A DNA stretch of 64,000 nt from assembly GCA_965283955.1 (NCBI GenBank), contig CBDIQW010000001.1:868001-932000 (forward strand), written 5' to 3'. Both the position numbers and the translations under genes were made by a program. Source of the stretch: Emticicia sp965283955. Lineage in GTDB: Bacteria; Bacteroidota; Bacteroidia; Cytophagales; Spirosomataceae. The first letter of the stretch is position 1; each line of letters opens with the position of its first letter. Below are positions 8,535 through 17,162 of the stretch, piece after piece. The notes under the pieces were generated by a model. The model was not told the origin of the DNA. It was given only the letters and a program-made list of their open reading frames with translations, and made no database searches.

Positions 8535-9710
8535 TCACACCAAAAACAAATCACTCGCAATTCTATCGGCGAATAATTTACCTTTTTGCGTAAGTGTAAG
8601 CAACTGATTATCAAGTTTTAGAAAGTTTTGAGCAAGGTTTTGTCGAAGTACTTCTTCGTTGGATTTTAGCCATTTTTGCCCCACCATTTTTTCAATCTCG
8701 CTTAAATCACAGCCCCATTTGGTGCGGAGACCAGTCATGATATAATCGTTTACTTTCTCTTCGGGAGTAAGCACCTCATAATCGGCGGGAACTTGACCGA
8801 GCGTCAGAGCTTTGATGTAGGCAGGGTTATTCGAGACATTAAACTGGCGAGATTCACCATTAAATGAGTGAGCTGATGGCCCTACACCCAAATATTCGTG
8901 ACGTTTCCAGTAAGAAGTGTTGTGTCGGGAATAGCGATTATCTCGGCAAAAGTTAGAGATTTCGTATTGTTCGTAACCCGCTTCGGCCAAGGTATTCACT
9001 AAAATATCAAACTGTTGAGAAGCAAATTCTTCATCAATCGGTGGTATCTTATTGATTTGTAACCATTTACCAAAAACGGTTTTAGGTTCGATTGTTAGGC
9101 AATACGACGAAATATGAGGTACATTCAACATGATTGCCTTTTCTAAATCTCGTTGCCAAATCTGATGAATTCCCTGCGTAAACTCTGATTGAGTTTTTTG
9201 CAGTTTTTTAGGAAGCGTCAGTAATGGGTGGATTCCGTAAATCAAATCAATGGTGAGATTTTCGAAGCCCATTTCTTGAGCCAGTCGCACACAATCTTCG
9301 GCATGCTGAGAAGTATGAATCCTGTTAAGGTATTTTAGATGATTATCATCGAAAGATTGAATACCAATACTGAGACGATTGAACCCAAATCTTTGAAGAA
9401 TTGCCAGACGGTCACGAGTGATGTCGTCGGGGTTGGCTTCCATGGTTATCTCAATGTCGTCGGCAAACGTATAATGTTTCTTGATTGTCTCAAAAATATC
9501 ATACAATTCGTTCATATTCAACAACGAAGGAGTACCACCACCAAAATAGATAGTCTCTAATCGCTTGTTTTTCAAGTAATTAGCCTGTAAATCTATTTCT
9601 CGACAAATGGCTTCAACAACCGTAGTCTTCAACGAAAGATTCGTACTGAAATGAAAATCACAGTAATGACACGCCCGACGGCAAAAAGGTATGTGGAGAT
9701 AAAGGTGCAA
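8535..9710 (-). CDS. hemW: Radical SAM heme chaperone HemW
   Basis: HemW (formerly annotated as oxygen-independent coproporphyrinogen oxidase-like) is a radical-SAM protein that carries heme. The cluster motif is CRRACHYC (C10, C14, C17), preceded by HLYLHIPF, then YFGGGTPSLL and EANPDDI. The HPLLTLP segment between strands and the C-terminal HemN_C-like domain are present. The extra CysX of true HemN is absent, as in HemW. No ATG is available; the TTG at 9710 puts MHLYLHIPF at the usual distance from the cluster. A palindromic repeat lies immediately upstream, so the 5' end is tight. Confidence 0.9.
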   Translation of the reverse strand: MHLYLHIPFCRRACHYCDFHFSTNLSLKTTVVEAICREIDLQANYLKNKRLETIYFGGGTPSLLNMNELYDIFETIKKHYTFADDIEITMEANPDDITRDRLAILQRFGFNRLSIGIQSFDDNHLKYLNRIHTSQHAEDCVRLAQEMGFENLTIDLIYGIHPLLTLPKKLQKTQSEFTQGIHQIWQRDLEKAIMLNVPHISSYCLTIEPKTVFGKWLQINKIPPIDEEFASQQFDILVNTLAEAGYEQYEISNFCRDNRYSRHNTSYWKRHEYLGVGPSAHSFNGESRQFNVSNNPAYIKALTLGQVPADYEVLTPEEKVNDYIMTGLRTKWGCDLSEIEKMVGQKWLKSNEEVLRQNLAQNFLKLDNQLLTLTQKGKLFADRIASDLFLV

Positions 9711-9721
9711 GATGAAGAATA

Positions 9722-9762
9722 AAGTCCCTCCTCTCCAATTGGAGAGGGGATTTAGGGGTTAG
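9722..9762. repeat. Short palindromic intergenic repeat
   Basis: A perfect 18-base palindrome, CCTCTCCAATTGGAGAGG, followed by GGGATTTAGGGGTTAGG. It fills the gap between the methyltransferase stop and the hemW start. A related phrase (CCCCTAACCCCTAAAGGGGA) recurs near 48075 on the other strand, which suggests a dispersed element. Confidence 0.6.
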
Positions 9763-9763
9763 G

Positions 9764-10540
9764 TTATTTCGTAGCCACAAAAAAGAAATCAATACATTTT
9801 TCTGGCTCATTTGACACATGAAAGTCGGTTACATCAATCGAAGCTGCCAAACTGCCTGTTTCGGCCATTAGTTTATTTCTATTGAAGCGATTCAAAAATT
9901 CGTAAGGAGCTCGAAGCATCCAAGCGGGTAAACGATGTTGTAAATCGAAAATATCAAAACGCATGATTTTATTTACCGATTGTTTATTTTCTTCGTAATA
10001 ATCCCACACTTTTTTATTGCCACCCACTCCCATTGTTTCTACTTTAGAGAAATACTTTTGCATCAACGAACGTAATTCTTGCGTATCATACTCACGCACG
10101 TGCCAAGGATTTCGGCTTAATGAATATGGGCGATTAACTGTGGTGAGTAATACTCGTCCGTTTGGTTTCAAGACACGTGCAATTTCGGCCAAAAACTTAT
10201 GGTCGTCTTGAATGTGTTCGATAACCTGAAACGTTACTACATAATCGAAGGTATTATCTTTGAATGCAGAAAGATGCGGTAAATCGGCCGTACTAAAAGT
10301 ATGCTTTGGATAAGCCGCTTGAAGTTGGTCAATCAAGGGTTGATTCTTGTCAAGACCTGTGTAATGGTCACATTTTTCGATTAGGGTTTCAACGCCTCTT
10401 CCCCAGCCACAGCCTAATTCTAAAACATTTCCATGAATAATTTTTGCCGCCTCTACATACGGAAAATATAAACGTTGATGAACAGGATTATCCGATGGTA
10501 TTTCGGCACTCGTGATTTCGGTGGTTGCGTATTTACTCAC
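9764..10540 (-). CDS. Class I SAM-dependent methyltransferase
   Basis: A 258-residue protein with a Rossmann-fold methyltransferase domain. Motif I is VLELGCGWGRG (about residues 39-49), the acidic residue of motif II is in YTGLDKNQ, and the motif IV region is FDYVVTFQVIEHI, followed by EIARVLKPNGRVLLTT. This is the Methyltransf_11 layout used for small molecules, quinones and some lipids or sugars; the substrate cannot be read from sequence. The C-terminal 90 residues are not a recognisable domain. It lies upstream of hemW on the same strand, with the palindromic repeat between them. Confidence 0.8.
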   Translation of the reverse strand: MSKYATTEITSAEIPSDNPVHQRLYFPYVEAAKIIHGNVLELGCGWGRGVETLIEKCDHYTGLDKNQPLIDQLQAAYPKHTFSTADLPHLSAFKDNTFDYVVTFQVIEHIQDDHKFLAEIARVLKPNGRVLLTTVNRPYSLSRNPWHVREYDTQELRSLMQKYFSKVETMGVGGNKKVWDYYEENKQSVNKIMRFDIFDLQHRLPAWMLRAPYEFLNRFNRNKLMAETGSLAASIDVTDFHVSNEPEKCIDFFFVATK

Positions 10541-10668
10541 TTCTATAATGTTTTTTTTGCAAAGATAGGGAAGAATTAGGAATTAAGAATTGAGAATTAT
10601 GCTATTTCTGTTTAAAATTTTGCTCAAAATCCTTCGTTTATCATTAAAAGCCTAAACATAAATCTATT

Positions 10669-10986
10669 ATGAAAAAAAACGTATTCATCTTCGGATTCTT
10701 GCTTTGTTTTAATTTTTCCTTCGCCCAAATAGATATTTACCGTTCGTACCCATCATTTATCAAACCTATCAATTTTAATAAAACCAAGCCGTTTTTTCGT
10801 AATAACTTACTTTTTCTACAAAACAAGCCAATTATTTCTCAATATTTACCCAAGAAACAAGATTGTTATTATTTACTGGCTTCGCAAACTTCAATTTGTT
10901 TCAACCGAGAAATAAATATGGACGCCATGAGCAGACAAACCAAACAATTATTCTTCAAAATGAAAATGTGGAAATACTTTCATTAA
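10669..10986 (+). CDS. Small secreted protein, unknown function
   Basis: A 105-residue protein with a convincing signal peptide (MKKNVFIFGFLLCFNFSFAQ, cleavage after SFA) and a basic, aromatic-rich mature part containing two cysteines (KQDCYYLL and TSICFNRE). I recognise no family. It is monocistronic and ends just before a strong bidirectional terminator. The signal peptide and terminator are the main grounds for calling it real. Confidence 0.55.
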   Translation: MKKNVFIFGFLLCFNFSFAQIDIYRSYPSFIKPINFNKTKPFFRNNLLFLQNKPIISQYLPKKQDCYYLLASQTSICFNREINMDAMSRQTKQLFFKMKMWKYFH

Positions 10987-10998
10987 GCCCAAATAAAA

Positions 10999-11031
10999 AA
11001 ACGTGCCACACTCTTTAAGTATGGCACGTTT
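10999..11031. terminator. Bidirectional intrinsic terminator
   Basis: Perfect 10-bp stem AAACGTGCCA (10999-11008) with TGGCACGTTT (11022-11031), flanked by A-rich sequence on the left and T-rich on the right. It serves the small secreted protein gene and the convergent DAHP synthase gene. Confidence 0.8.
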
Positions 11032-11052
11032 AGTTTTATACAAATCCTATGA

Positions 11053-12147
11053 TTAAGCAGGTTGTTGGTTCATCACCTCTGTTTGTTTACGGATGGATTC
11101 CATGTGAATCAATTTGAACATTTCTTCTACTAATTCAGGGTAAAGATTTAACTTTTTACCTAAATCAGCACGGTTGTTGTGCAATTCTTTCCAACGGTCA
11201 AGTTGCAAAACAGCCACGTTATTTTCACGCTTATATTCTCCCAATTTCTCAACAACTGACATACGAGCTGCCAATACTTCGAGTAATTCACGGTCGATAT
11301 TATCAATTTTCTGACGTAATTGGTCTAATTCACTTTGGAATTCTTCGCCATAAGAAGCCTTACGGATTTCCAATGATTTCAACATTTCGCCCAAAGCTTC
11401 TGGAGTTAATTGTTGAGACGCATCAGACCATGCTTCATCAGGGTTGCGGTGCGATTCGATGATTAAACCATCGTAGTTAAGATCTAATGCACGTTGAGCC
11501 AATTCATACAAATATGCACGTTTTCCTGCCATGTGGCTTGGGTCGCCGATGATTGGTAATTGAGGGAAAAGTGTTTTCAACTCAACCGCCATTTGCCACA
11601 TTGGTGAATTACGGAATTTTGTTTCTTGGGCATTCGAGAAACCACGGTGAATAGCCGCCATTTTCTTAATACCTGCTCCAGCGATACGCTCAAAAGCACC
11701 CACCCAAAGAGCTAAATCTGGGTTTACTGGGTTTTTGATTAATACGGGTACATCAACACCTTTCAAGGCATCAGCTAAATCCTGAACATTAAAAGGGTTT
11801 ACGGTTGTTCTTGCACCAATCCAAAGGATGTCGATGCCATATTTCAATGCTAACTCAATGTGTTGAGGTGTAGCTACTTCGATTGCAATTGGTAAACCTG
11901 TTTGTTTTTTTGCTTCAACCAACCACGGCAAAGCAGCTTCTCCCATGCCTTCAAAACTACCTGGACGAGTACGAGGTTTCCAAACACCCGCACGTATCAC
12001 GTGTGCATAGCCTTCTTTGGCGATGCGAGATACGGTTTCCGAAACTTGTTCTTCGGTCTCGGCACTACACGGCCTAGCGATAATCAATGGCTTCCCTGCG
12101 GTATCAATCCAACTGCTAAGAGGAAGTACGTCTAAATTTGCTTTCAT
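11053..12147 (-). CDS. Bifunctional DAHP synthase / chorismate mutase type II
   Basis: A 364-residue fusion. Residues 1 to about 260 are a DAHP synthase of the short type that condenses phosphoenolpyruvate and erythrose 4-phosphate. Visible motifs are IARPCSAETEEQV, RAGVWKPRTRPGSF, LIKNPVNPDL, AIHRGFS and IGDPSHMAGKR. The C-terminal part (from about 273: LDQLRQKIDNIDRELLEVLA) is an AroQ-type chorismate mutase helix bundle. This fusion is standard in Bacteroidota and couples the first shikimate step to the phenylalanine/tyrosine branch. The mutase domain probably also provides feedback control. A small hairpin lies in the 5' leader. Confidence 0.93.
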   Translation of the reverse strand: MKANLDVLPLSSWIDTAGKPLIIARPCSAETEEQVSETVSRIAKEGYAHVIRAGVWKPRTRPGSFEGMGEAALPWLVEAKKQTGLPIAIEVATPQHIELALKYGIDILWIGARTTVNPFNVQDLADALKGVDVPVLIKNPVNPDLALWVGAFERIAGAGIKKMAAIHRGFSNAQETKFRNSPMWQMAVELKTLFPQLPIIGDPSHMAGKRAYLYELAQRALDLNYDGLIIESHRNPDEAWSDASQQLTPEALGEMLKSLEIRKASYGEEFQSELDQLRQKIDNIDRELLEVLAARMSVVEKLGEYKRENNVAVLQLDRWKELHNNRADLGKKLNLYPELVEEMFKLIHMESIRKQTEVMNQQPA

Positions 12148-12161
12148 TAGTTAATTAAAGG

Positions 12162-12177
12162 AGCGAGGTGACTCGCT
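12162..12177 (-). other. Leader hairpin upstream of DAHP synthase
   Basis: AGCGAG (12162-12167), loop GTGA, CTCGCT (12172-12177), ending 15 bases before the ATG of the DAHP synthase gene. On the transcript it would sit just upstream of the ribosome-binding region. I see no leader peptide rich in aromatic residues, so attenuation is only a possibility. Confidence 0.3.
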
Positions 12178-12215
12178 TTTATAAAAAAATCAAAAAAAAT
12201 ACTCTATAAATGTAA

Positions 12216-12223
12216 TATATTTG
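12216..12223 (+). promoter_or_regulatory. -7 promoter element of proline dehydrogenase
   Basis: TATATTTG, an exact TAnnTTTG match, followed by CAC where transcripts often start, about 100 bases upstream of the ATG at 12326. No clear TTG lies at the -33 position. It places the transcript start at about 12230. Confidence 0.5.
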
Positions 12224-12325
12224 CACAATATTTCAATCAAAAGCTATTTCTATTTAGCATTTTCTCTTGAAATAATACAAATCATCGATCAAACTAAAGA
12301 TTTCAAAAATTTAAAATCAACAAAC

Positions 12326-13531
12326 ATGAAAACTGCTTCGCAGCATCATAATCTGAGTTTTGAGGATACGTCTGTAGCCTTTGCTCATCAATCAGATAGT
12401 AAACTTCGCAAAACCTATTTAATCTTTGCGATGATGAATCAAAATTGGCTCGTAAAGATAGGAACTTTTTTTATAAAATTAATACTAAAATTAGGTTTAC
12501 CTGTAAAATTTCTTATCAAAAATACTTTATTTAGCCAATTTTGTGGGGGAGAAAGCATAGAAACTTGCCAAAAAACAATAGAAAATTTGGCGAAGTCAAA
12601 AGTAGGTACAATACTTGATTATTCGGTAGAAGGTGAAGATAATGAAAAAGATTTTGATAAAACTACCGAAGAATTAGTAAAAACCATCAAAAAAGCAGCA
12701 CAACATACAACTGATATTCCATTTTCAGTTTTTAAAGTATCAGGTATTGGCTCAGTTGACCTTCTTGAAAAAGTACAAGAACACGAAGACGAACTAACGA
12801 GTGAAGACAAAGCAGCTTTTGAAAGAGTACATAGTCGAGTTGATAGACTATGTAAATTGGCTGCCGAACTGAACGTCAAGATTTTTTTGGATGCCGAAGA
12901 AACTTGGATACAAGATGTGATTGATAATCTTTGCTACGAAATGATGAAAAAATATAACGTAGATGGCAAAACGATTGTCTATAATACCTACCAATTATAT
13001 CGTTGGGAAAGTCTTGAAAACCTAATGAAAGCATGTGATAAAGGTCGTGCAGAAGGCTATACTGTTGGAGGAAAACTCGTGCGTGGAGCATATATTGAAA
13101 AAGAACGTCGCCGTGCAGCTGAAATGGAATATAAAAGCCCAATTCATGTTACTAAAGAGGAAACAGACATTGATTTCAACAAAGCAGTGCATTATGCCAT
13201 CGACAATGTTGATGTTCTTTCAATATGTCTCGGTACACACAATGAAGATAGTTGTCTGCTATGTGTGAAATTGATGGAAGAAAATGGCATTGCTAAAAAC
13301 GATGCTCGAATTTGGTTTGCACAGCTTTTAGGTATGAGCGATAATATTTCTTACAATTTGGCAAATGCTGGCTATAATGTAGCAAAATATGTGCCTTATG
13401 GATCAGTTGAGGCCGTAATGCCCTACTTATTCCGTCGTGCAGAAGAAAATTCTTCGATTGCTGGACAAAGCAGCCGTGAGTTTTTATTAGTAAAAAAAGA
13501 GCGTGAACGAAGAATGAGTAAAGCTTCTTGA
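12326..13531 (+). CDS. Proline dehydrogenase
   Basis: A 401-residue FAD-dependent proline dehydrogenase that oxidises proline to pyrroline-5-carboxylate. Conserved parts of the TIM barrel are visible: a strand with VKIFLDAEETWIQD, TIVYNTYQLYRW, GGKLVRGAYIEKERRRA (lysine and arginines of the active site), LSICLGTHNEDS, and the closing YVPYGSVEAVMPYLFRRAEEN. It is the stand-alone enzyme, not the PutA fusion. The frame is open to 12221 without an ATG, and the -7 promoter overlaps that region; ATG 12326 (MKTASQHHN) is the start. Confidence 0.93.
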   Translation: MKTASQHHNLSFEDTSVAFAHQSDSKLRKTYLIFAMMNQNWLVKIGTFFIKLILKLGLPVKFLIKNTLFSQFCGGESIETCQKTIENLAKSKVGTILDYSVEGEDNEKDFDKTTEELVKTIKKAAQHTTDIPFSVFKVSGIGSVDLLEKVQEHEDELTSEDKAAFERVHSRVDRLCKLAAELNVKIFLDAEETWIQDVIDNLCYEMMKKYNVDGKTIVYNTYQLYRWESLENLMKACDKGRAEGYTVGGKLVRGAYIEKERRRAAEMEYKSPIHVTKEETDIDFNKAVHYAIDNVDVLSICLGTHNEDSCLLCVKLMEENGIAKNDARIWFAQLLGMSDNISYNLANAGYNVAKYVPYGSVEAVMPYLFRRAEENSSIAGQSSREFLLVKKERERRMSKAS

Positions 13532-13549
13532 TCACTAAATTCAACAAAA

Positions 13550-13583
13550 TTGATAGAGTATTCGAGAGTTTAGTCTATTTTTG
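13550..13583 (+). promoter_or_regulatory. Promoter of lspA
   Basis: TTG at 13550-13552, a 23-base spacer, and TATTTTTG at 13576-13583, about 45 bases before the lspA ATG. The spacer is slightly long for the consensus. Confidence 0.4.
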
Positions 13584-13627
13584 TTGTTTGATAAATAAAA
13601 TTTGATTTAGTAAATAAAATTTCACGC

Positions 13628-14461
13628 ATGTCTGACATTGCTTTAAAAGGAAAATCTCCCTACAAGTATTTATTCTTGACGCTCATATTGATTCTGCTTG
13701 ACCAAGCAATCAAACTTTGGATGTATTATGATGTTTTACCGAATCACTACGGCGAGATTGACCTCATTCCTGATTTCTTTAAATTGCATTATGTAGAAAA
13801 TAAAGGAATGGCATTTGGAATGGAACTTGGTGGCGAGTACGGAAAACTAATTCTGACAACTTTTCGCTTAGGAGCTATGGTTGGAATCTGCTGGTATTTA
13901 GTGCATTTGGCACAAAGAAATGCTCATTCGGGCTTACTCTGGTCGATAGCCGCAGTTTTGGGTGGAGCAATCGGGAACGTAATTGACAGTACATTTTATG
14001 GCGTTTTCTTGAATAATGCACCCATTGGTGTTTCAACTCCGTGGTTTCATGGGCAAGTAATTGATATGTTTTATGCCTACGGTCTTGACGGACAGTATCC
14101 CGACTGGATTCCATTTATTGGTGGAGATTTCAATACTACACCAATTTTCAATTTTGCCGATGCTTGTATTTTCTGCGGTGTTGTTAGTATTTTGATTTTT
14201 CAACAAAGATTTTTCGAGTTCGACCACGTACAAAAGTCTAACATAATTGAAGAGGAATCATTAAATGATGAAACAACAGGTAATGATGAAGTTTCGAGCG
14301 AGACTTTGGAAGAATCTTTAGAAGCAGAAGAAAAACTAAACGACGAAATAAACGAAGAAGTAACTGAAATTGTGGCCGAAGACCAGCAGTTTAGATTAAC
14401 CGAGAAACCATCAAAAGATATCAGCGAAGATAATTCTGAAGTAGAAACCAAAAATCAATAA
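13628..14461 (+). CDS. lspA: Lipoprotein signal peptidase with acidic C-terminal tail
   Basis: LspA removes the signal peptide of lipoproteins after lipidation at the outer face of the inner membrane. Four membrane helices are visible. The catalytic aspartates are D120 in GAIGNVIDS and D178 in FNFADAC; HYVENKGMAFG and the first-helix aspartate in LILLDQAIKLW also match the family. Bacteroidota versions have the insert between helices seen here (residues 125-170). Unusually, residues 205-277 form a cytoplasmic tail with about 26 acidic and 5 basic residues in the last 70, with no homology I recognise. The enzyme serves the three DUF4249 lipoproteins of this window among others. Confidence 0.92.
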   Translation: MSDIALKGKSPYKYLFLTLILILLDQAIKLWMYYDVLPNHYGEIDLIPDFFKLHYVENKGMAFGMELGGEYGKLILTTFRLGAMVGICWYLVHLAQRNAHSGLLWSIAAVLGGAIGNVIDSTFYGVFLNNAPIGVSTPWFHGQVIDMFYAYGLDGQYPDWIPFIGGDFNTTPIFNFADACIFCGVVSILIFQQRFFEFDHVQKSNIIEEESLNDETTGNDEVSSETLEESLEAEEKLNDEINEEVTEIVAEDQQFRLTEKPSKDISEDNSEVETKNQ

Positions 14462-14465
14462 AAAC

Positions 14466-14726
14466 ATGACATTCTTATCGAATCAAAATTATAAGTGGAT
14501 AATCATCGTACTATTTCTGGGAGTAATTATTGCACCTGCCCAAATGCCATCACCTACTTTTAAATCTATTGCACTGGGTGTTTTAGGAGGTGGTTGTATA
14601 ATTTTTGAGCTTCTTTCGCTCAGAAGTCTTAAAAGTAGTACTGAAAACTACCGAAGTGAATTCCGCCAAACAGTTTTACTTATTTTTCTTACTGTGATGC
14701 TATTGGTAGTAAATTTAGTGATTTAG
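14466..14726 (+). CDS. Small membrane protein downstream of lspA
   Basis: An 86-residue protein with three hydrophobic segments (about 10-25, 33-50 and 66-86) and a short charged loop (RSLKSSTENYRSEFRQ). The start lies only four bases after the lspA stop, which indicates translational coupling or at least one transcript. I recognise no family. The tight spacing is the best evidence that it is a real gene. Confidence 0.6.
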   Translation: MTFLSNQNYKWIIIVLFLGVIIAPAQMPSPTFKSIALGVLGGGCIIFELLSLRSLKSSTENYRSEFRQTVLLIFLTVMLLVVNLVI

Positions 14727-14852
14727 TCGTTGGCGAACCCACTAAATTGATCATGATATGCGTTAGAATGTTTAGAATTAGATTGAAGATATTTTAAATG
14801 CTAAACATTATCATTAGAGCTATTACGTATTAAAATACTAATGTCAAATGCT

Positions 14853-15605
14853 ATGAAAAAACTTGCTATTATCATTTTTAGCTTATCCCAACCAATGGTT
14901 TTTGCTCAAAATGGTATGATGCAAAACACCAAAGATGCACTAAATCTGGGTGGGCTGAGGGTCGGACAACACACATCGACAATGCTTTATGGTTTTGATA
15001 CTCGCACAACAGATGTCTTAGGAACATATTACCTCGACCAAGAATGGTCTTTGGCTACGGTCCGATTTTATTCAAGAACTATTTCTACTCCAAAAGGTAC
15101 AGTTAAATTAGACTCTTTGACTGATATACAGATAAAAGTCATTTTATTTGGTAATGAAGTGGAGTTTAATACACCAGAAGGCATAAAAATTATTTCGGGT
15201 ACGCTTATCAAAAGCTTTACTTTGCAAAAGCCGAATCAAATTCCCAAAAACTACATAAGCACATTAGAATTTGTTGATAATTATGATAAAGTAAAACCAA
15301 GTTTCTTTGAAATATTGGTTGATGGCAAAGTAAAATTACTTGAATATACAAAAATAAATATTCAAAAACCTGACTACGTGGAGGCATTTAATACAGGAAG
15401 CAAAGATATAAAAATCACGAAAGAGAAAGAGTTATTCATTACTCAAGGCAACGAAGTACTTAAATTTAAACCTAATAAAAGGTCTATTTTAGCCCTAATG
15501 GCCGACAAAAGATTAGAAGTTGAGGCTTTTATCAAACAAAATAATCTATTTGTAAAAGACCGTGCTGATTTGTTACAAATATTTAATTTTTATAATGGAA
15601 AGTAG
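14853..15605 (+). CDS. Secreted protein of unknown function
   Basis: A 250-residue protein with a signal peptide (MKKLAIIIFSLSQPMVFAQ, starting at the second of two close ATGs). The mature part looks mostly beta-stranded and carries repeated lysine-rich strands; I find no named domain. Two segments, DVLGTYYLDQEWSLATVRFY and VILFGNEVEFNTPEGIKI, resemble a hydrophilic outer-surface protein rather than an enzyme. It is convergent with the membrane protein that follows. Confidence 0.65.
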   Translation: MKKLAIIIFSLSQPMVFAQNGMMQNTKDALNLGGLRVGQHTSTMLYGFDTRTTDVLGTYYLDQEWSLATVRFYSRTISTPKGTVKLDSLTDIQIKVILFGNEVEFNTPEGIKIISGTLIKSFTLQKPNQIPKNYISTLEFVDNYDKVKPSFFEILVDGKVKLLEYTKINIQKPDYVEAFNTGSKDIKITKEKELFITQGNEVLKFKPNKRSILALMADKRLEVEAFIKQNNLFVKDRADLLQIFNFYNGK

Positions 15606-15625
15606 AATGATATAAGTTAAAGCAA

Positions 15626-16396
15626 CTAAACAAACTTTTTCACCAAGTACTGCATAAGTAGATTAAGTAAAATATTGACTATGAAGCCAATCGCAAAAGC
15701 CATAGCAATTGAAAAATGAGGCAAAAGTTGGGCTTGCAAATATAAAAAAGAAGCAAAACCAATAAAACCTGTGAGTATTCCTCGAAGTATAATAGAAGTA
15801 CCATAAGCTCCTTGTGTGTAATGCGTAAATGCTGCTAAAATAGCTGTTATAATAGGAAATGGCGTGAGAATTCCGCTCCAAGTAGGGCCCAATATTTTGG
15901 CCAAATAGGTAATTAAAGTTACAAAAACTGTGATAATCATCATTCGGAGATAGATGTCATATTTAAGATTCTGTCCCGAAGCTGACTGAGTCTCTAAGTT
16001 TGGAAAAACCTTTATTCCCAACAAACTCAAAATAACTACAAGCAAAAACCATACATCTAAATTCATCAAGTTTTCAAATGTTTTAAGCAAAATGGTCGTT
16101 CCGATAAAGGCCAAATAAGCCAATAATAAGCTTATATACCATTTAGATTTGACTGCCGAGTATATATACGCAAAACAAAAAGCAAGTACACCAATTACAC
16201 CAATCATAATACCTTTAACGCTATCTACTGCAAAATTAACACCCTGCTCAAATGTAAAAAATAACATAATTGGTCCAGCAATCCAAGGCATACTGGCAAT
16301 TATACCTCCCACCAAATTCCCCCATTTTTTGCTGGCAATCGTCACCACTCCAATCACTAAGGGCATCATTATTATTTTTATCAAAAGTGTATTCAT
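15626..16396 (-). CDS. Polytopic membrane protein with internal duplication
   Basis: A 256-residue protein, almost all hydrophobic, with about eight helices. It shows an internal repeat: residues 25-52 (WGNLVGGIIASMPWIAGPIM, ending in FEQG) and residues 170-196 (PTWSGILTPFPIITAILAAF, ending in HYTQG) have the same Gly-Pro pattern and the same ending. This suggests two inverted or parallel halves, as in many transporters. I cannot name a family; a distant GlpM-like relation is possible but unproven. No partner gene is evident. Confidence 0.65.
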   Translation of the reverse strand: MNTLLIKIIMMPLVIGVVTIASKKWGNLVGGIIASMPWIAGPIMLFFTFEQGVNFAVDSVKGIMIGVIGVLAFCFAYIYSAVKSKWYISLLLAYLAFIGTTILLKTFENLMNLDVWFLLVVILSLLGIKVFPNLETQSASGQNLKYDIYLRMMIITVFVTLITYLAKILGPTWSGILTPFPIITAILAAFTHYTQGAYGTSIILRGILTGFIGFASFLYLQAQLLPHFSIAMAFAIGFIVNILLNLLMQYLVKKFV

Positions 16397-16459
16397 ACAA
16401 AAATAGTCAACAGTCCACGGTCAAGAGTCAACAAAAATACAAATCAATAGTTTAGAATA

Positions 16460-17140
16460 TTACGGTATCAAAACTTTAGTTAAATCAGCAGTTGTTGTTA
16501 ATACCAAATTAGGGTTTAATGCTTCTAATTCTTCTCGTTCGCCAAAACCACACAAAACCGCAACTGTTTGAGTTTTTGCATTTTTCCCAGCCATCATATC
16601 AACTGTTGTATCGCCAACCATTATGCAGTTTTCAACCTCCACTCCCATCTGTAAAGCAGCCCAAACGAGCGGGTCGGCAAATGGTTTTGTATGCGGACAA
16701 GTAAGAGCAGTGGCTACACATTTAAAATACTGAGTAATACCTGCATGAGCTAAAAAAGCTTTTACAGTCTGCTCATCGCCTGCACTCGCTACTGCTAATG
16801 GGTAATGTTTTGCTAATTCTGCAATCATTGGCTTGATGCCTTCGATGGTCTGGAAATGATGCGTATTTTTAAAAGGTTTCAAAAGCCATCTAATACTATT
16901 TATTACTTGATGAATAAATTTATCCCAGCCCCATCTATCGGCATAATGCAAGATTATTTGAGCTGGATTTTCCATATTCATCACAATACTTCGGGCAGCA
17001 GTTTGGGCTTTCTTACTTGAAATCAAAAATTCAAATTTCAATAAAAACAGTTCAAAACTTTTCACCATTTCGTCGTCAGTATCTCGTAAGGTGCCATCAA
17101 CATCGAATATTATTGCTGTTATTTGAGTTTTATCCAGCAT
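16460..17140 (-). CDS. HAD-superfamily phosphatase
   Basis: A 226-residue HAD hydrolase of the phosphoglycolate phosphatase / beta-phosphoglucomutase type. Motif I is IIFDVDGTLRDTD with both aspartates, motif II is LAVASAGD, and motif IV is CIMVGDTTVDMMAGKNA. A helical cap lies between motifs I and II (about residues 20-90). A GTG one codon earlier could also start translation, but the ATG gives MLDKTQ and is preferred. The substrate is not predictable. It follows the M24 peptidase by 22 bases on the same strand and may be co-transcribed with it. Confidence 0.85.
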   Translation of the reverse strand: MLDKTQITAIIFDVDGTLRDTDDEMVKSFELFLLKFEFLISSKKAQTAARSIVMNMENPAQIILHYADRWGWDKFIHQVINSIRWLLKPFKNTHHFQTIEGIKPMIAELAKHYPLAVASAGDEQTVKAFLAHAGITQYFKCVATALTCPHTKPFADPLVWAALQMGVEVENCIMVGDTTVDMMAGKNAKTQTVAVLCGFGEREELEALNPNLVLTTTADLTKVLIP

Positions 17141-17162
17141 CACAATTTCTTTATAATTTATG

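Noticed and set aside
16397..16459. AGTCAACAGTCCACGGTCAAGAGTCAAC as a regulatory array
   Set aside because: It is a short degenerate repeat of AGTCAAC-like units in a gap of 60 bases; no evidence points to a binding site.
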